From NCBI GenBank assembly GCA_017526785.1, contig JAFXQV010000020.1:1-47707 (forward strand): a stretch of DNA of 47,707 nt, given 5' to 3'. Positions within the stretch are counted from its first letter, which is position 1, and the number at the start of each line of letters is the position of its first letter. This DNA comes from Oscillibacter sp. GTDB taxonomy: Bacteria; Bacillota; Clostridia; Oscillospirales; Oscillospiraceae. Positions 15,592-23,765 of the stretch are shown here, piece after piece. The position numbers and the translations under genes are program-made. The notes below the pieces were generated by a model, which was given only the letters and a program-made list of their open reading frames with translations, was not told the origin of the DNA and searched no databases.

Positions 15592-17033
15592 TACAGGGTA
15601 CCATGTCGGGGGCTGGGAAAAGCCTGCTCTGCGCGGCGCTGTGCCGGATATTCCGTCAAGACGGCTGGCGCGTCGCGCCGTTCAAGAGCCAGAACATGGC
15701 GCTGAACAGCTACGTAACGCCGGACGGCTTGGAGATGGGACGCGCGCAAGTTGTACAGGCGGAGGCCGCCGGAATCGTGCCGGATGTGCGTATGAATCCC
15801 GTACTGCTCAAACCGTCGAGCGACACCGGAAGCCAAGTCATCGTCATGGGTCGGGCGCGGGGCGACATGGGCGCGGCGGCGTATTTCCGCTATAGAAAGT
15901 CCCTGCTGCCCGAAATTCTGGCGGCCTACGAAAGCCTCGCGGCCGAATACGATTTGATTGTCATAGAGGGCGCGGGAAGCCCCGCCGAAATCAATTTGCG
16001 CCGGGACGACATTGTAAACATGGGTCTGGCGGAACTCGTGGACGCGCCTGTTTTGCTCGTCGGCGACATCGACCGCGGCGGGGTGTTCGCGCAGTTGTAC
16101 GGCACGGTCGAACTGCTCGCGCCGCCGGAGCGGGAGCGCGTCCGGGGACTGCTCATTAACAAGTTCCGCGGCGACTTGTCGCTTTTGCGCCCCGGCCTCG
16201 CGCAACTGGAGGATTTGACAAAAGTCCCGGTTTTCGGCGTCGTTCCGTACCTGAACATTGACATTGATGATGAAGATTCCCTGTCGCCGCGCCTGTCGCA
16301 AACCGCCGCGCGTAAGCCCCTCGACATTGCCGTGATACGCTTCCCGCGCGTGTCCAACTTTACGGACTTCGCGCCGCTGGAACGCCACCCGCTCTTGGGC
16401 GTCCGGTACGCGGACAGCGCCCGCCGCCTCGGCTCGCCCGATATGGTCATTCTGCCGGGGACGAAAAGCACAATTCCGGATTTGCTCTGGGCGCGTCAGA
16501 ACGGCTTGGAGGCCGCCGTGTTACAACTCGCCGCGCGCGGGACGCCGATTTTAGGCGTATGCGGCGGCTATCAGATGTTGGGCGGACGCGTGGACGACGC
16601 GGTTTCCGTGCGCGGCATGGGTCTGCTTCCGTGCCGAACGGTGTTCGCGCCGTCGAAAACTCTGGCGCGCGTCGGCGGCGTCGCGGCGTACGTAAACTTG
16701 TCCGGGGCGCGTCTGGACGGCTACGAAATCCACATGGGGCGGACGGAATCCGGCGGCGCGGCGTTCTGCGTCCTCGACGACGGACGCCGTGACGGGTGCT
16801 GTCTGGGGAACGTCATGGGGACGTATCTGCACGGGCTTTTCGACAGCGGCGAACTCACGGAAAAGCTCTGCGCGTGGCTCTGCGCCCGGAAGGGAATCGA
16901 CCCGGGAACCGCCGCGCCGGAATCCCGCGCCGACTGCAAAGAGCGGCAGTATGATTTACTGGCCGACGGCGTCCGCGCCGCGCTGGACATGGAAGCCTTG
17001 CGGCGCGTTGTGGAGCGTTGGCCGCTATGTTAG
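15567..17033 (+). CDS. cobQ: Cobyric acid synthase CobQ/CbiP
   Basis: Amidates positions b, d, e and g of adenosylcobyrinic acid a,c-diamide using glutamine and ATP. The 488 residues contain the N-terminal dethiobiotin-synthetase-like ATPase (MIQGTMSGAGKS, SQNMALNSYVTPDGLEMGRAQ, IEGAGSPAEINL, DIDRGGVFA) and a C-terminal class I glutaminase with Cys332 (GVCGGYQMLGG), GYEIHMGRT and His422 (GTYLHGLFD). The start at 15567 lies four bases after GGGAGG, within the last codons of cobD (25-base overlap). A later ATG at 15588 is possible but would cut the first strand. Confidence 0.96.
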   Translation: MRKAKCVMIQGTMSGAGKSLLCAALCRIFRQDGWRVAPFKSQNMALNSYVTPDGLEMGRAQVVQAEAAGIVPDVRMNPVLLKPSSDTGSQVIVMGRARGDMGAAAYFRYRKSLLPEILAAYESLAAEYDLIVIEGAGSPAEINLRRDDIVNMGLAELVDAPVLLVGDIDRGGVFAQLYGTVELLAPPERERVRGLLINKFRGDLSLLRPGLAQLEDLTKVPVFGVVPYLNIDIDDEDSLSPRLSQTAARKPLDIAVIRFPRVSNFTDFAPLERHPLLGVRYADSARRLGSPDMVILPGTKSTIPDLLWARQNGLEAAVLQLAARGTPILGVCGGYQMLGGRVDDAVSVRGMGLLPCRTVFAPSKTLARVGGVAAYVNLSGARLDGYEIHMGRTESGGAAFCVLDDGRRDGCCLGNVMGTYLHGLFDSGELTEKLCAWLCARKGIDPGTAAPESRADCKERQYDLLADGVRAALDMEALRRVVERWPLC

Positions 17034-17042
17034 GGAGACGCT

Positions 17043-17750
17043 ATGAACGACATCAGAACCCCCGCCGGAATCGAGCGGGAGAGCATGAGAATCATTGACG
17101 CGGAACTGTCCGAGCGCGGGATTGTCCTTGCCCCCGACCGCGCCGCGATTGTCAAGCGCGTGATTCACGCGACGGCGGATTTTGCGTACGCGGAGACGCT
17201 GTATTTCACGCCCGACGCGCCGTCGCTGTGCGCGGACGCTCTGCGCGGCGGCGTACTCGTGACCGACACCGACATGGCCTTGGCCGGAATCAGCAAGGCG
17301 ACATTGCGACTGCTGGGCGGGGCGGCGTATTGCTTCATGGCGTCGGAGGACGTGGCGCGGGAGGCGCGGGAACGGAACACCACGCGGGCGGCGGTGTCCG
17401 TGGACTACGCGCTGGAACGGTATCCGGGCGCGGCGTTCGCCGTCGGCAACGCCCCCACGGCGCTGTTACGTCTGGCCGAACGGATAGAGGCCGGAGCGCG
17501 TCCGGCGTTCGTGATTGGCGTTCCGGTGGGGTTCGTCAACGTCGCGGAGAGCAAGCGGCGTATCCGGGAGGTGTGCGGACGCTTCCGGGTTCCCGCGATT
17601 GTCGCCGACGGGCGCAAGGGCGGCAGTACGGTCGCGGCGGCGGTTTGCAACGCGCTGTTATACGCCGCGTCCGGCACACTCGACCCCGGCGCGAGGGCGC
17701 ACGGCGGCGGAAATTTGAAAAATCACGCGAAAACTGAAAATAGCTATTGA
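17043..17750 (+). CDS. cbiC: Precorrin-8X / cobalt-precorrin-8 methylmutase
   Basis: Moves the C-11 methyl group to C-12, giving hydrogenobyrinic or cobyrinic acid. The 235 residues include RVIHATADF with catalytic His42, VLVTDTDMALAGIS, ERYPGAAFAVGNAPTALLRL, and GVPVGFVNVAESK, all characteristic of CbiC/CobH. It follows cobQ by nine bases with GGGAG upstream. It is the only corrin-ring gene here, so the ring-building genes must lie elsewhere if the pathway is complete. The tail after about residue 215 is low in similarity. The next gene's -35 hexamer overlaps its stop codon. Confidence 0.93.
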   Translation: MNDIRTPAGIERESMRIIDAELSERGIVLAPDRAAIVKRVIHATADFAYAETLYFTPDAPSLCADALRGGVLVTDTDMALAGISKATLRLLGGAAYCFMASEDVAREARERNTTRAAVSVDYALERYPGAAFAVGNAPTALLRLAERIEAGARPAFVIGVPVGFVNVAESKRRIREVCGRFRVPAIVADGRKGGSTVAAAVCNALLYAASGTLDPGARAHGGGNLKNHAKTENSY

Positions 17751-17775
17751 CACGTCGCCGGATACGTGGCAAACT
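17747..17775 (+). promoter_or_regulatory. Possible promoter of the DUF975 gene
   Basis: A perfect -35 TTGACA (17747-17752) overlaps the cbiC stop codon; 17 bases on is a weak -10, CAAACT (17770-17775). The -35 is striking but the -10 is poor. Confidence 0.35.
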
Positions 17776-17826
17776 GTACCCGACAGAGAGCGGCGACAGA
17801 GCCGCCACAGGAAAGGGGTGTCCACT

Positions 17827-18660
17827 GTGACAGAACGTATCGACCGGGGCGCGTGCAAGGCGCGTGTCCGGGAATTGCTGGATAGCGCGCAGGTGTCGCC
17901 GCGCAAAATGGTTGCGCTCTGGCTGGGACTGCGGGCGGCGCTCTCGCTTCTCAACTACATCGGCGGCGGAATCAACATGTTCTATGTGTTTCTGGTGGCG
18001 CTGACGGCCATGCTGTCACTGGTCTTGGACGCCGGATTTGTCCTGTACTGCATGGCGATTCGTCGCGGCGAACGCGCCGAATACCTGACCCTGTTCGACG
18101 GCTTCGGCTTCGCCGGGAAGGTCATCCTGCTGACGGTCGTCAAAGTCGTGCTGATTGCCTTGTGGAGTATGCTTTTCATCGTCCCCGGGCTGATTGCGTT
18201 CTACCGCTACCGTTTCGCGCTCTACAACCTGCTCGAAAACCCCGGCCTGACGGTCATGCAGGCCATTGCCATGAGCAAGCGTCAGACGCAGGGCTTTAAA
18301 GGGCAAATCTTCGCGCTGGACTTGAGTTATCTGGGCTGGGCGCTTCTGGCCACGCTCCCCGATATCGTGTACCGCCAGAGCGTGCAGATACAGGTCTACA
18401 GCATCGTCGGCGCGTCCAATTACTGGAACATTCAGGAAGTCATGGAGTACGTCAACCCGAACGTGTTTGGCGTGCCGTGGGTGGCGTGGCAGGTGCTGAT
18501 TATCGTTTGGTCGCTGGTGGTGTCTATGTATTACCTTGCAAATTACCAGTGCGTGGAGCTGGACTACTTCGACGCCGCGAAAGCCGCCTCCGGCGTGGGG
18601 GAAGCGCCCGATTTCCGCCCGGACTCCACCTCCGGGGAAAGCGGCGCGCCTACATTGTGA
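17827..18660 (+). CDS. DUF975-family integral membrane protein
   Basis: A 277-residue protein with about five or six membrane helices. The pattern [71 protein letters not shown] (start at about residue 85) is that of DUF975: the helix-PG-helix and the MSxxxTxG motif at the cytoplasmic face. The function of the family is not established. The N-terminus is an amphipathic cytoplasmic segment. GTG at 17827 is preferred to GTG at 17818 by spacing from GAAAGGGG (17811-17818). It may be co-transcribed with the rubredoxin gene 65 bases on. Confidence 0.75.
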   Translation: MTERIDRGACKARVRELLDSAQVSPRKMVALWLGLRAALSLLNYIGGGINMFYVFLVALTAMLSLVLDAGFVLYCMAIRRGERAEYLTLFDGFGFAGKVILLTVVKVVLIALWSMLFIVPGLIAFYRYRFALYNLLENPGLTVMQAIAMSKRQTQGFKGQIFALDLSYLGWALLATLPDIVYRQSVQIQVYSIVGASNYWNIQEVMEYVNPNVFGVPWVAWQVLIIVWSLVVSMYYLANYQCVELDYFDAAKAASGVGEAPDFRPDSTSGESGAPTL

Positions 18661-18725
18661 CTGTTCCCGGCGCGGGAAATTCCGCGTTCCGTGAATGGAG
18701 TATACAGGAAAAGGAGACCACAATC

Positions 18726-18890
18726 ATGAAAAAGTACGAGTGCGACCCCTGCGGCTACGTGTACGACCCCGCCGAGGGCGACCCCGAGAACGACATCGCC
18801 CCCGGCACGGCGTTCGAGGATTTGCCGGAAGACTGGGTCTGCCCGGTGTGCGGCGCTGGCAAGGAAGATTTCAAGGTCGTTGAGGACTGA
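18726..18890 (+). CDS. rd: Rubredoxin
   Basis: A small electron carrier with one iron held by four cysteines; in anaerobes it serves oxygen and superoxide detoxification or other redox enzymes. At 54 residues it has standard length. The iron ligands are Cys6 and Cys9 ([10 protein letters not shown]) and Cys39 and Cys42 (CPVCGAGK), with the conserved [21 protein letters not shown] lies upstream of the ATG. A terminator follows directly. No partner oxidoreductase is encoded nearby. Confidence 0.97.
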   Translation: MKKYECDPCGYVYDPAEGDPENDIAPGTAFEDLPEDWVCPVCGAGKEDFKVVED

Positions 18891-18903
18891 CGAACGGTAA
18901 CGG

Positions 18904-18940
18904 AATCCCCGGTCGTGCGCGTACGGCCGGGGATTTGTTT
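18904..18940. terminator. Terminator between rubredoxin and patatin genes
   Basis: AATCCCCGG (18904-18912) pairs with CCGGGGATT (18927-18935), extended inside by CGT/ACG. TTTGTTTT follows on the plus strand. It serves the rubredoxin gene and lies at the end of the convergent patatin gene. Confidence 0.8.
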
Positions 18941-19792
18941 TCAAGGCTTCCAAAACTCGCGGATGGTGCCGGCCAGACGCCGCCCCATGAAGTAGCCCTC
19001 CTGCCAGAGCGCGCGTATCACGTCCAGATTGCGTTCCGTCCGCGCACATCCGAGGGTGTCGTCGGGGGCGATAACCATAATTTTCCGCTCCTCCTCCAGC
19101 GCGAACAGTGCGGCGCGGGTGTCGTTGTAGTTGTCGGTGCGGTGGCGCATGGTCTCCACGAAGGCCGGATATTTCCGGAAAGCCAGCTCCATGCTCTTGG
19201 CGCTGTCGAAACGCTTGTGGTACCCGCGCTCGCGCGTGAGGACGACCACAACGCGGTCACACCCCGCCTGCAACGCCCGCCGCCACGGAACCGGGTCAGA
19301 GCAGCCGCCGTCAAAGTAAAGCCGTCCCCCCACTTCAATCGGCGGGAACATCAGCGGTATGGCGCAGGTGGCCTGTAGAACCGTGTTCGAGGGGTCGTCG
19401 CGGGGGACTGTCCAGTATTCGGCCTGTCCGGTTTCCAGATTCGTCAGCACGGCCTCCACCTCTCCCGGGTAGGCCGCGAAGGCGTCGTAGTCGAACGGTA
19501 TCAGCTCGTTTGGGATGGTGTCGTACACGAATTTCAGGCCGAAATAGGCGCGGTTGTGGGGGTTCAAGAGGTTCCGCATGCCCATATAGCGGCGGTCGCG
19601 GGCGTACGCCGACACCAATTTCAAGTTCCGGCGGCTCTGGCGCGACAAGTAGCTCACGCCGTAGGCAATCCCGGCGGAGACGCCTATCGTGTAGTCCGGC
19701 AGGGGTACATCCGCGTCCAGAAGCGCGTCACAGACGCCCGTCGAAAAAATCGTGCGCAGAGCGCCGCCTTCCAGTACGAGACCGGTTTTCAT
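18941..19792 (-). CDS. Patatin-like phospholipase (YjjU type)
   Basis: A likely serine lipid acyl hydrolase. The 283-residue protein shows the oxyanion glycine loop (LVLEGGALRTIFSTGV), the nucleophile elbow GVSAG with Ser39, and the second dyad residue Asp161 in FDGGCSDP. No signal peptide is seen, so it acts in the cytoplasm or at the inner membrane face. A start at 19792 is chosen over 19882 because homology begins with MKTGLVLEGG, and GAAAGGAT lies upstream; the extra 30 residues of the longer form are unlike the family. Natural substrate unknown. Confidence 0.88.
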   Translation of the reverse strand: MKTGLVLEGGALRTIFSTGVCDALLDADVPLPDYTIGVSAGIAYGVSYLSRQSRRNLKLVSAYARDRRYMGMRNLLNPHNRAYFGLKFVYDTIPNELIPFDYDAFAAYPGEVEAVLTNLETGQAEYWTVPRDDPSNTVLQATCAIPLMFPPIEVGGRLYFDGGCSDPVPWRRALQAGCDRVVVVLTRERGYHKRFDSAKSMELAFRKYPAFVETMRHRTDNYNDTRAALFALEEERKIMVIAPDDTLGCARTERNLDVIRALWQEGYFMGRRLAGTIREFWKP

Positions 19793-19876
19793 GATTCCGT
19801 CAATCCTTTCCGTGAAATCTTTCGTTATAACGCGCATTCTACCACAGTTCCCCGGAAAATGGAAGAGGTTTACATC

Positions 19877-19905
19877 TTGCATTTTCTTTCCGGCCGTGGT
19901 ATAGT
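19877..19905 (+). promoter_or_regulatory. Promoter giving a probably leaderless transcript for the YgjP-like gene
   Basis: TTGCAT (19877-19882), 17 bases, TATAGT (19900-19905). Transcription would start at about 19911-19913, that is on the ATG at 19912. There is no Shine-Dalgarno sequence upstream. Confidence 0.5.
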
Positions 19906-19911
19906 GTGCGC

Positions 19912-20454
19912 ATGGAACATTACGAAATCATCCGTTCCGGCCGGAAAACGCTTGCGCTGGAAATCACGCGGGACGGGCGGGTATTAGTCCGCGCCCCCGC
20001 GTACGCTACACGGCGCGATATCGACGCGTTTGTGTCGTCCCACGCGGCTTGGATTACGAAACATCTGGCCGCACAGCGTCGGCGGCCGCCGGAGCCGTCC
20101 CCGGACGAACTCCGAGCAATGGCAGAACGCGCTAAAGAAATCATACCGCCGAAAGTCGCCCATTGGAGCAAGGTCACGGGGCTTGTTCCAACGGGAATCA
20201 CGATTACCGCCGCCCGTACGCGTTACGGGAGTTGCAGTGGGAAAAACCGCCTGTCGTTTTCGTGCTTTCTGGTGAACTACCCCGACGCCGCGATTGATTT
20301 AGTGGTGGTACACGAACTTTGCCACATCCGGGAGAAAAACCACGGCGCGGGCTTCTACGCGCTTCTGTCGCGCTACCTGCCAGACCACAAGGAACGGAAA
20401 CAACTGCTCAAACTGCCACCCAATACCACAGACGAAGGAGAGGAACCATTGTGA
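19912..20454 (+). CDS. YgjP-like (DUF45) metallopeptidase
   Basis: A putative zinc metalloprotease of the SprT/YgjP group. The 180-residue protein has the HELCHIREKNHGAGFY motif: zinc ligands His134, His138 and a third His144, with general base Glu135. Before it lies the typical RTRYGSCSGKNRLSFSCFLVNYP segment. In vivo substrate unknown; homologues are cytoplasmic. The promoter predicts that the mRNA starts at or beside this ATG; a GTG at 19906 is the only other option. The stop overlaps the start of the next gene by four bases. Confidence 0.88.
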   Translation: MEHYEIIRSGRKTLALEITRDGRVLVRAPAYATRRDIDAFVSSHAAWITKHLAAQRRRPPEPSPDELRAMAERAKEIIPPKVAHWSKVTGLVPTGITITAARTRYGSCSGKNRLSFSCFLVNYPDAAIDLVVVHELCHIREKNHGAGFYALLSRYLPDHKERKQLLKLPPNTTDEGEEPL

Positions 20455-21158
20455 ATGCGCAGACCCTGCCCGCCCTGCTGGCGGCCAATCCCTACCCCGG
20501 ACGGGGTATCGTCCTCGGCCGGAGTGCCGACAACAAGGCCTCAATTGCCGTGTATTTCATCATGGGGCGGAGCGAAAACTCCCGCAACCGGGTGTTTTCC
20601 ACGACAAACGACGGAATCCGGACGAAAGCCTTTGACCCGTCCAAGATGAAAGACCCCAGCCTGATTATCTACCACCCCGTCCGCCTGCTCGACGGCAACT
20701 TGATTGTGACCAACGGCGACCAGACCGACACCGTTTGGGAGGCCTTGAAGCAAGGCACATCGTTTCAGGCCGCGCTCGCGGAGCGTTCCTTTGAACAGGA
20801 TCCGCCGCACTACACGCCGCGTATCTCCGGACTGCTGTCCAAAGACGGCAAATTCCAGCTCTCGATTCTCAAGAGCGCCGACGGACGCCCGGAGTGTTGC
20901 TGTCGGTACTTCTATTCGTACCAGACGCCGCCCGCCGGGGAAGGCCGTTTTCTGCACACCTACGCCGGGGACGGGGAAGTGTTGCCGTCGTTCGAGGGCG
21001 AGCCCGTCCGCGTCAAGCTGGAAGCCCCCAACGCCCAGACACTCGCCGACGGCGTTTGGGACGCCCTGAACCACGACAACCGCGTTTCCCTGTTTGTGCG
21101 CTACACGAACCTGTCCGACGGGAAATATCAGGACGCAATCATCAACAAGAACCGCTGA
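20451..21158 (+). CDS. IMP cyclohydrolase, PurO type
   Basis: Closes FAICAR to inosine monophosphate, the last step of purine synthesis, in lineages lacking the cyclohydrolase half of PurH; the fold is an N-terminal nucleophile type. The 235 residues match the bacterial PurO-like family: NPYPGRGIVLG, YFIMGRSENSRNRVF, AFDPSKMKDPSLIIYHPVR, NGDQTDT, HYTPRISGLL, ILKSADGRPE, PSFEGEPVRV. The GTG start at 20451 follows GGAGAGG and overlaps the upstream stop. A strong terminator follows. It could be a PurH substitute or a paralogue; no other purine genes are present. Confidence 0.87.
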   Translation: MNAQTLPALLAANPYPGRGIVLGRSADNKASIAVYFIMGRSENSRNRVFSTTNDGIRTKAFDPSKMKDPSLIIYHPVRLLDGNLIVTNGDQTDTVWEALKQGTSFQAALAERSFEQDPPHYTPRISGLLSKDGKFQLSILKSADGRPECCCRYFYSYQTPPAGEGRFLHTYAGDGEVLPSFEGEPVRVKLEAPNAQTLADGVWDALNHDNRVSLFVRYTNLSDGKYQDAIINKNR

Positions 21159-21165
21159 ACGGCAC

Positions 21166-21203
21166 ACAAAAACAGGCAGCGTTGACCGCTGCCTGTTTTC
21201 AAA
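21166..21203. terminator. Bidirectional terminator
   Basis: Perfect 11-bp stem AACAGGCAGCG (21171-21181)/CGCTGCCTGTT (21187-21197), loop TTGAC, T-runs on both strands. It ends the PurO gene and the convergent zinc-ribbon gene. Confidence 0.9.
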
Positions 21204-21211
21204 ACGCGGAT

Positions 21212-21595
21212 TCAGTCACCCATGGGCGCGCCGCAGTGGGGGCAGAATTTGCTGTCGGAAACCTCCCCGCAGATGGGGCAGGGCTTGCCGCCCTTTGCGC
21301 TCTCCCCGGCCTCGGCGGGTTCCTCGGCCTTGACGGGCTTGCTGGCTTCCAGCTCGGCGATTTTGGCCTTGCTGGCGTTGACCGCGTCCACAAGGTCCTT
21401 GACACCGTCGGGAATCTCGCCGTCATAGTCGCTGACGAACCACTGGCCGATGGCGAGGCAGTTCTTGTCGATTTCCTTCTGCTCCCCGGCAATGGCCACA
21501 TTGATTTTCGTCACGCTGGCGACGCTCTTCGCCTTATCGGTCGCGGCGGACATAACGCCCTTTGCTTTCTCTAAGAAATCGTTCAGTACACCCAT
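21212..21595 (-). CDS. Zinc-ribbon protein with helical N-terminus
   Basis: A 127-residue protein of unknown function. Residues 1-85 are predicted helical (DFLEKAKGVMSAATDKAKSV, then KINVAIAGEQKEIDKNCLAIGQWF) with a short coiled coil (VNASKAKIAELEASKP). An Ala/Glu/Pro linker leads to a C-terminal zinc ribbon, CPICG...CPHCG. Similar proteins are common in Clostridia; some pair with membrane or stress functions, but none is established. The start at 21595 (MGVLNDFLEKAKG) is chosen because upstream in-frame sequence is not protein-like; GGAG lies 12 bases before. Confidence 0.65.
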   Translation of the reverse strand: MGVLNDFLEKAKGVMSAATDKAKSVASVTKINVAIAGEQKEIDKNCLAIGQWFVSDYDGEIPDGVKDLVDAVNASKAKIAELEASKPVKAEEPAEAGESAKGGKPCPICGEVSDSKFCPHCGAPMGD

Positions 21596-21699
21596 TGGTT
21601 GCTCAGTCTCCTTTCTGAATCGCGGCGCTTGCGTCCCGGAAACGGTACCGCCCCTGCTTTGCCTGTCCGGTTCGCGAAGTCCGCCTTTGGACGTGTTCA

Positions 21700-21728
21700 G
21701 TATACCGTACTTTCTCGGAAAAAGCAAC
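21700..21728 (-). promoter_or_regulatory. Promoter of the zinc-ribbon gene
   Basis: Minus strand TTGCTT (complement of 21723-21728), 17 bases, TATACT (complement of 21700-21705). Confidence 0.55.
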
Positions 21729-21785
21729 AGACTTTTCCGGAAAATGTCCGCAACTTTTTTCTACCCGAAAGGAGGATTCCGCCTC

Positions 21786-22745
21786 ATGGTGCGGAACGAA
21801 TTTGAGATTCCGTCTGCCGACGGCCGGACACAGCTTCACGCCGTCTCGTGGACGCCGGAAATACCGGTTCAGGGCGTGGTGCAGGTCTCCCACGGGCTGG
21901 GGGAACACGTATTACGCTACGAACCCCTCGCGGAGTACCTGACCGCGCACGGCTTCGCGGTCGTCGGGAACGACCACCTCGGACACGGCACGTCCATTCC
22001 GTCCGGCGGTACGCGCCTCTGGTTCGGCTCCAAGGGAAGCTGGAACTGGTTATTGGCCGACCTGTACGCGGTGCGGCGCGTGGCGGAAACCAACTTCGGC
22101 GCGAGTACCGAACCCGCGCCGGGCAAGACGCCCTGTTTCCTGCTCGGCCACTCTATGGGGTCGTTTCTGGCGCGTTCGTTCCTGCTCCGCTACCCCGGAA
22201 CCGTTGACGGCGCTATCCTCACCGGGACGGGGCAATCTTCCGCCGCACTGCTCCGCTTCGGGCGTCTGTTGTGCCGGGAGGAAGAATGGCGTTTAGGCGA
22301 AAAGTCCGTCAGTCCGCTGGCGGTGGGGCTTGCGTTCGGGTCGTACAACCGCCCCTTTGAACCCGTCCGGACGCCCTACGACTGGATGTCCGCCAACGAG
22401 GAAAACATTGACCAGTTTCTGGCGTCGCCGTTGTGCGGGGGCAGTCCGACTATTGGACTGCTCCGGGAAATGCTCTCGGCGTTACTCGAAATCGGCGACC
22501 CTGCCAAACTCCGGAACATGAACCCCGACACCCCGATACTCTTGCTCTCCGGCGGCGCCGACCCCGTCGGCGACATGGGAAAAGGCGTCCGCAAGGTGGA
22601 GCGCCTTTTCCGCCGCGCGGGCGTGAAGGATGTCACTTGTGCGCTCTACCCCGGGCTTCGCCACGAAATCCTCAACGAGAAAGCGCGTTACAGTATTTAC
22701 GCCGATATCCTCCACTGGATGGAATCCCACATGAATATAATGTGA
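21786..22745 (+). CDS. Alpha/beta hydrolase, monoacylglycerol lipase-like
   Basis: A serine hydrolase of the Hydrolase_4 (lysophospholipase/monoglyceride lipase) group. The 319 residues show the oxyanion motif HGLGEH, NDHLGHGTS, the nucleophile elbow GHSMGS with Ser123, the acid region LLSGGADPVGD, and catalytic His293 (GLRHEILNE). No signal peptide. ATG 21786 lies ten bases after AAAGGAGG (21768-21775); an in-frame ATG at 21745 lacks such a site. Natural substrate unknown. Confidence 0.88.
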   Translation: MVRNEFEIPSADGRTQLHAVSWTPEIPVQGVVQVSHGLGEHVLRYEPLAEYLTAHGFAVVGNDHLGHGTSIPSGGTRLWFGSKGSWNWLLADLYAVRRVAETNFGASTEPAPGKTPCFLLGHSMGSFLARSFLLRYPGTVDGAILTGTGQSSAALLRFGRLLCREEEWRLGEKSVSPLAVGLAFGSYNRPFEPVRTPYDWMSANEENIDQFLASPLCGGSPTIGLLREMLSALLEIGDPAKLRNMNPDTPILLLSGGADPVGDMGKGVRKVERLFRRAGVKDVTCALYPGLRHEILNEKARYSIYADILHWMESHMNIM

Positions 22746-22752
22746 GTGAATG

Positions 22753-22787
22753 GCGGGGCGGTCTCCAAACGGCGAGGCCGCCCCGTG
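22753..22787. terminator. Hairpin between convergent hydrolase and Cys-rich genes
   Basis: CGGGGCGG and CCGCCCCG form an 8-bp stem, extended by CTC/GAG. No clear T-run on either strand, so termination is uncertain. Confidence 0.4.
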
Positions 22788-22795
22788 ATTGCTCG

Positions 22796-23683
22796 TCAGT
22801 CGCACCGACAGCCCCGGCTCCCGCCGTTGCCGTTATGCCCGGAACCGCTTCCGCAACTGTTCGCGGCACTGTTGCCGCTTCCGCAGGTTCCGCAACTGTT
22901 CGCGGCACTGTTACCGCTTCCGCAGGTTCCGTAACTGTTCGCGGCGCTGTTGCCGCTTCCGCAACTGCTACCGCCCCAAGCGTCCGCACATCCGCACGCT
23001 CCCGCGCCGCGAATCGCGTTCGGCGGGAAAAATTCGCCCTCCGGGAAGTCGATGTTCCGGAAAATGCTGCACGGGTCCTCCGCCGGACTCAGTCCGCCCG
23101 TGCCGGAACATTCTTTACGCGGCATGCAGTAGTCAATCATGGGAATCAGCAACTGGGTGTCCCGCTCCAGACGCACAATCGAGAACTGGCCGAGCGTGAT
23201 ATACACCTGACGGCCGTCGTCGCAACTGGACAGGCCGTCGCCGAAACAACCGTTGATGAAGTCGGGGATTTCGCAAAGTTCGCAGTCGCGGCGGTCGCAA
23301 CGGTCGACGATTCTTGCGTCCAGCACAATCGGGTCGACGGCCTCCACGACTGCCACGGGCAGATTGTTCTTTTGCATCATCTGAATATCGGGTTCCCCGA
23401 TACGCACCTGTGACGAGAAAATCCGCGCGTTGCCCTCACTGCCGTACAGGATGGTACGCTTGTCGAACACGCACAAGCCCTCCACCGTCACCGGAATCGG
23501 ACTACTCAAATACGCCTGCAACGTCACATGGTAGAAGAAGCGCATATCCACTGTGTAAAAGCCTCTGTGGAAGCTGACCGGTTCCACGTCTACATAAACA
23601 TGCAGTAATTTCGCGCTTCCGCCCTTGACCGACATGGCGCGGTTGATTACGTCCGCGCAACGGCATTGCGGATAAAACCGCAA
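22796..23683 (-). CDS. Conserved Clostridia protein with Cys/Gly/Ser/Asn-rich repeat tail
   Basis: Function unknown. The 295-residue protein begins RFYPQCRCADVINRAMSVKGGSAKLLHVYVDVEP. Its first 230 residues contain beta-rich sequence (FHRGFYTVDMRFFYHV, VEGLCVFDKRTILYGSEG, VYITLGQFSIVRLERDTQLLIP) and many cysteines, resembling unnamed proteins of sporulating Clostridia, perhaps envelope or coat components (inference). The tail holds three 13-residue repeats CGSGNSAANS(Y/C)GT and ends GCRCD. The start is odd: TTG at 23683 with AGGA 13 bases away. The frame stays open upstream and reads protein-like (DVISLDKDCIEDL), so a rarer start further up is possible. No signal peptide. Confidence 0.6.
   Translation of the reverse strand: MRFYPQCRCADVINRAMSVKGGSAKLLHVYVDVEPVSFHRGFYTVDMRFFYHVTLQAYLSSPIPVTVEGLCVFDKRTILYGSEGNARIFSSQVRIGEPDIQMMQKNNLPVAVVEAVDPIVLDARIVDRCDRRDCELCEIPDFINGCFGDGLSSCDDGRQVYITLGQFSIVRLERDTQLLIPMIDYCMPRKECSGTGGLSPAEDPCSIFRNIDFPEGEFFPPNAIRGAGACGCADAWGGSSCGSGNSAANSYGTCGSGNSAANSCGTCGSGNSAANSCGSGSGHNGNGGSRGCRCD
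22847..22963 (-). repeat. Three tandem 39-bp repeats
   Basis: Three nearly identical 39-bp units encode the 13-residue CGSGNSAANS(Y/C)GT repeats at the end of the Cys-rich gene. Differences are few, which suggests recent expansion. Confidence 0.8.
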
Positions 23684-23721
23684 ATCTTCAATGCAGTCCT
23701 TATCTAAAGATATTACGTCTT

Positions 23722-23756
23722 TAAATAAAAATGCGCCGGGAATTGTGTCCCGGCGC
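23722..23756 (-). terminator. Strong terminator of a vanished minus-strand gene
   Basis: TGCGCCGGG and CCCGGCGCA form a perfect 9-bp stem with a 7-base loop, followed on the minus strand by TTTTTATTT. It lies ten bases after the stop of the orphan 3' fragment at 23766-23855. Confidence 0.8.
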
Positions 23757-23765
23757 AGTGATTGC

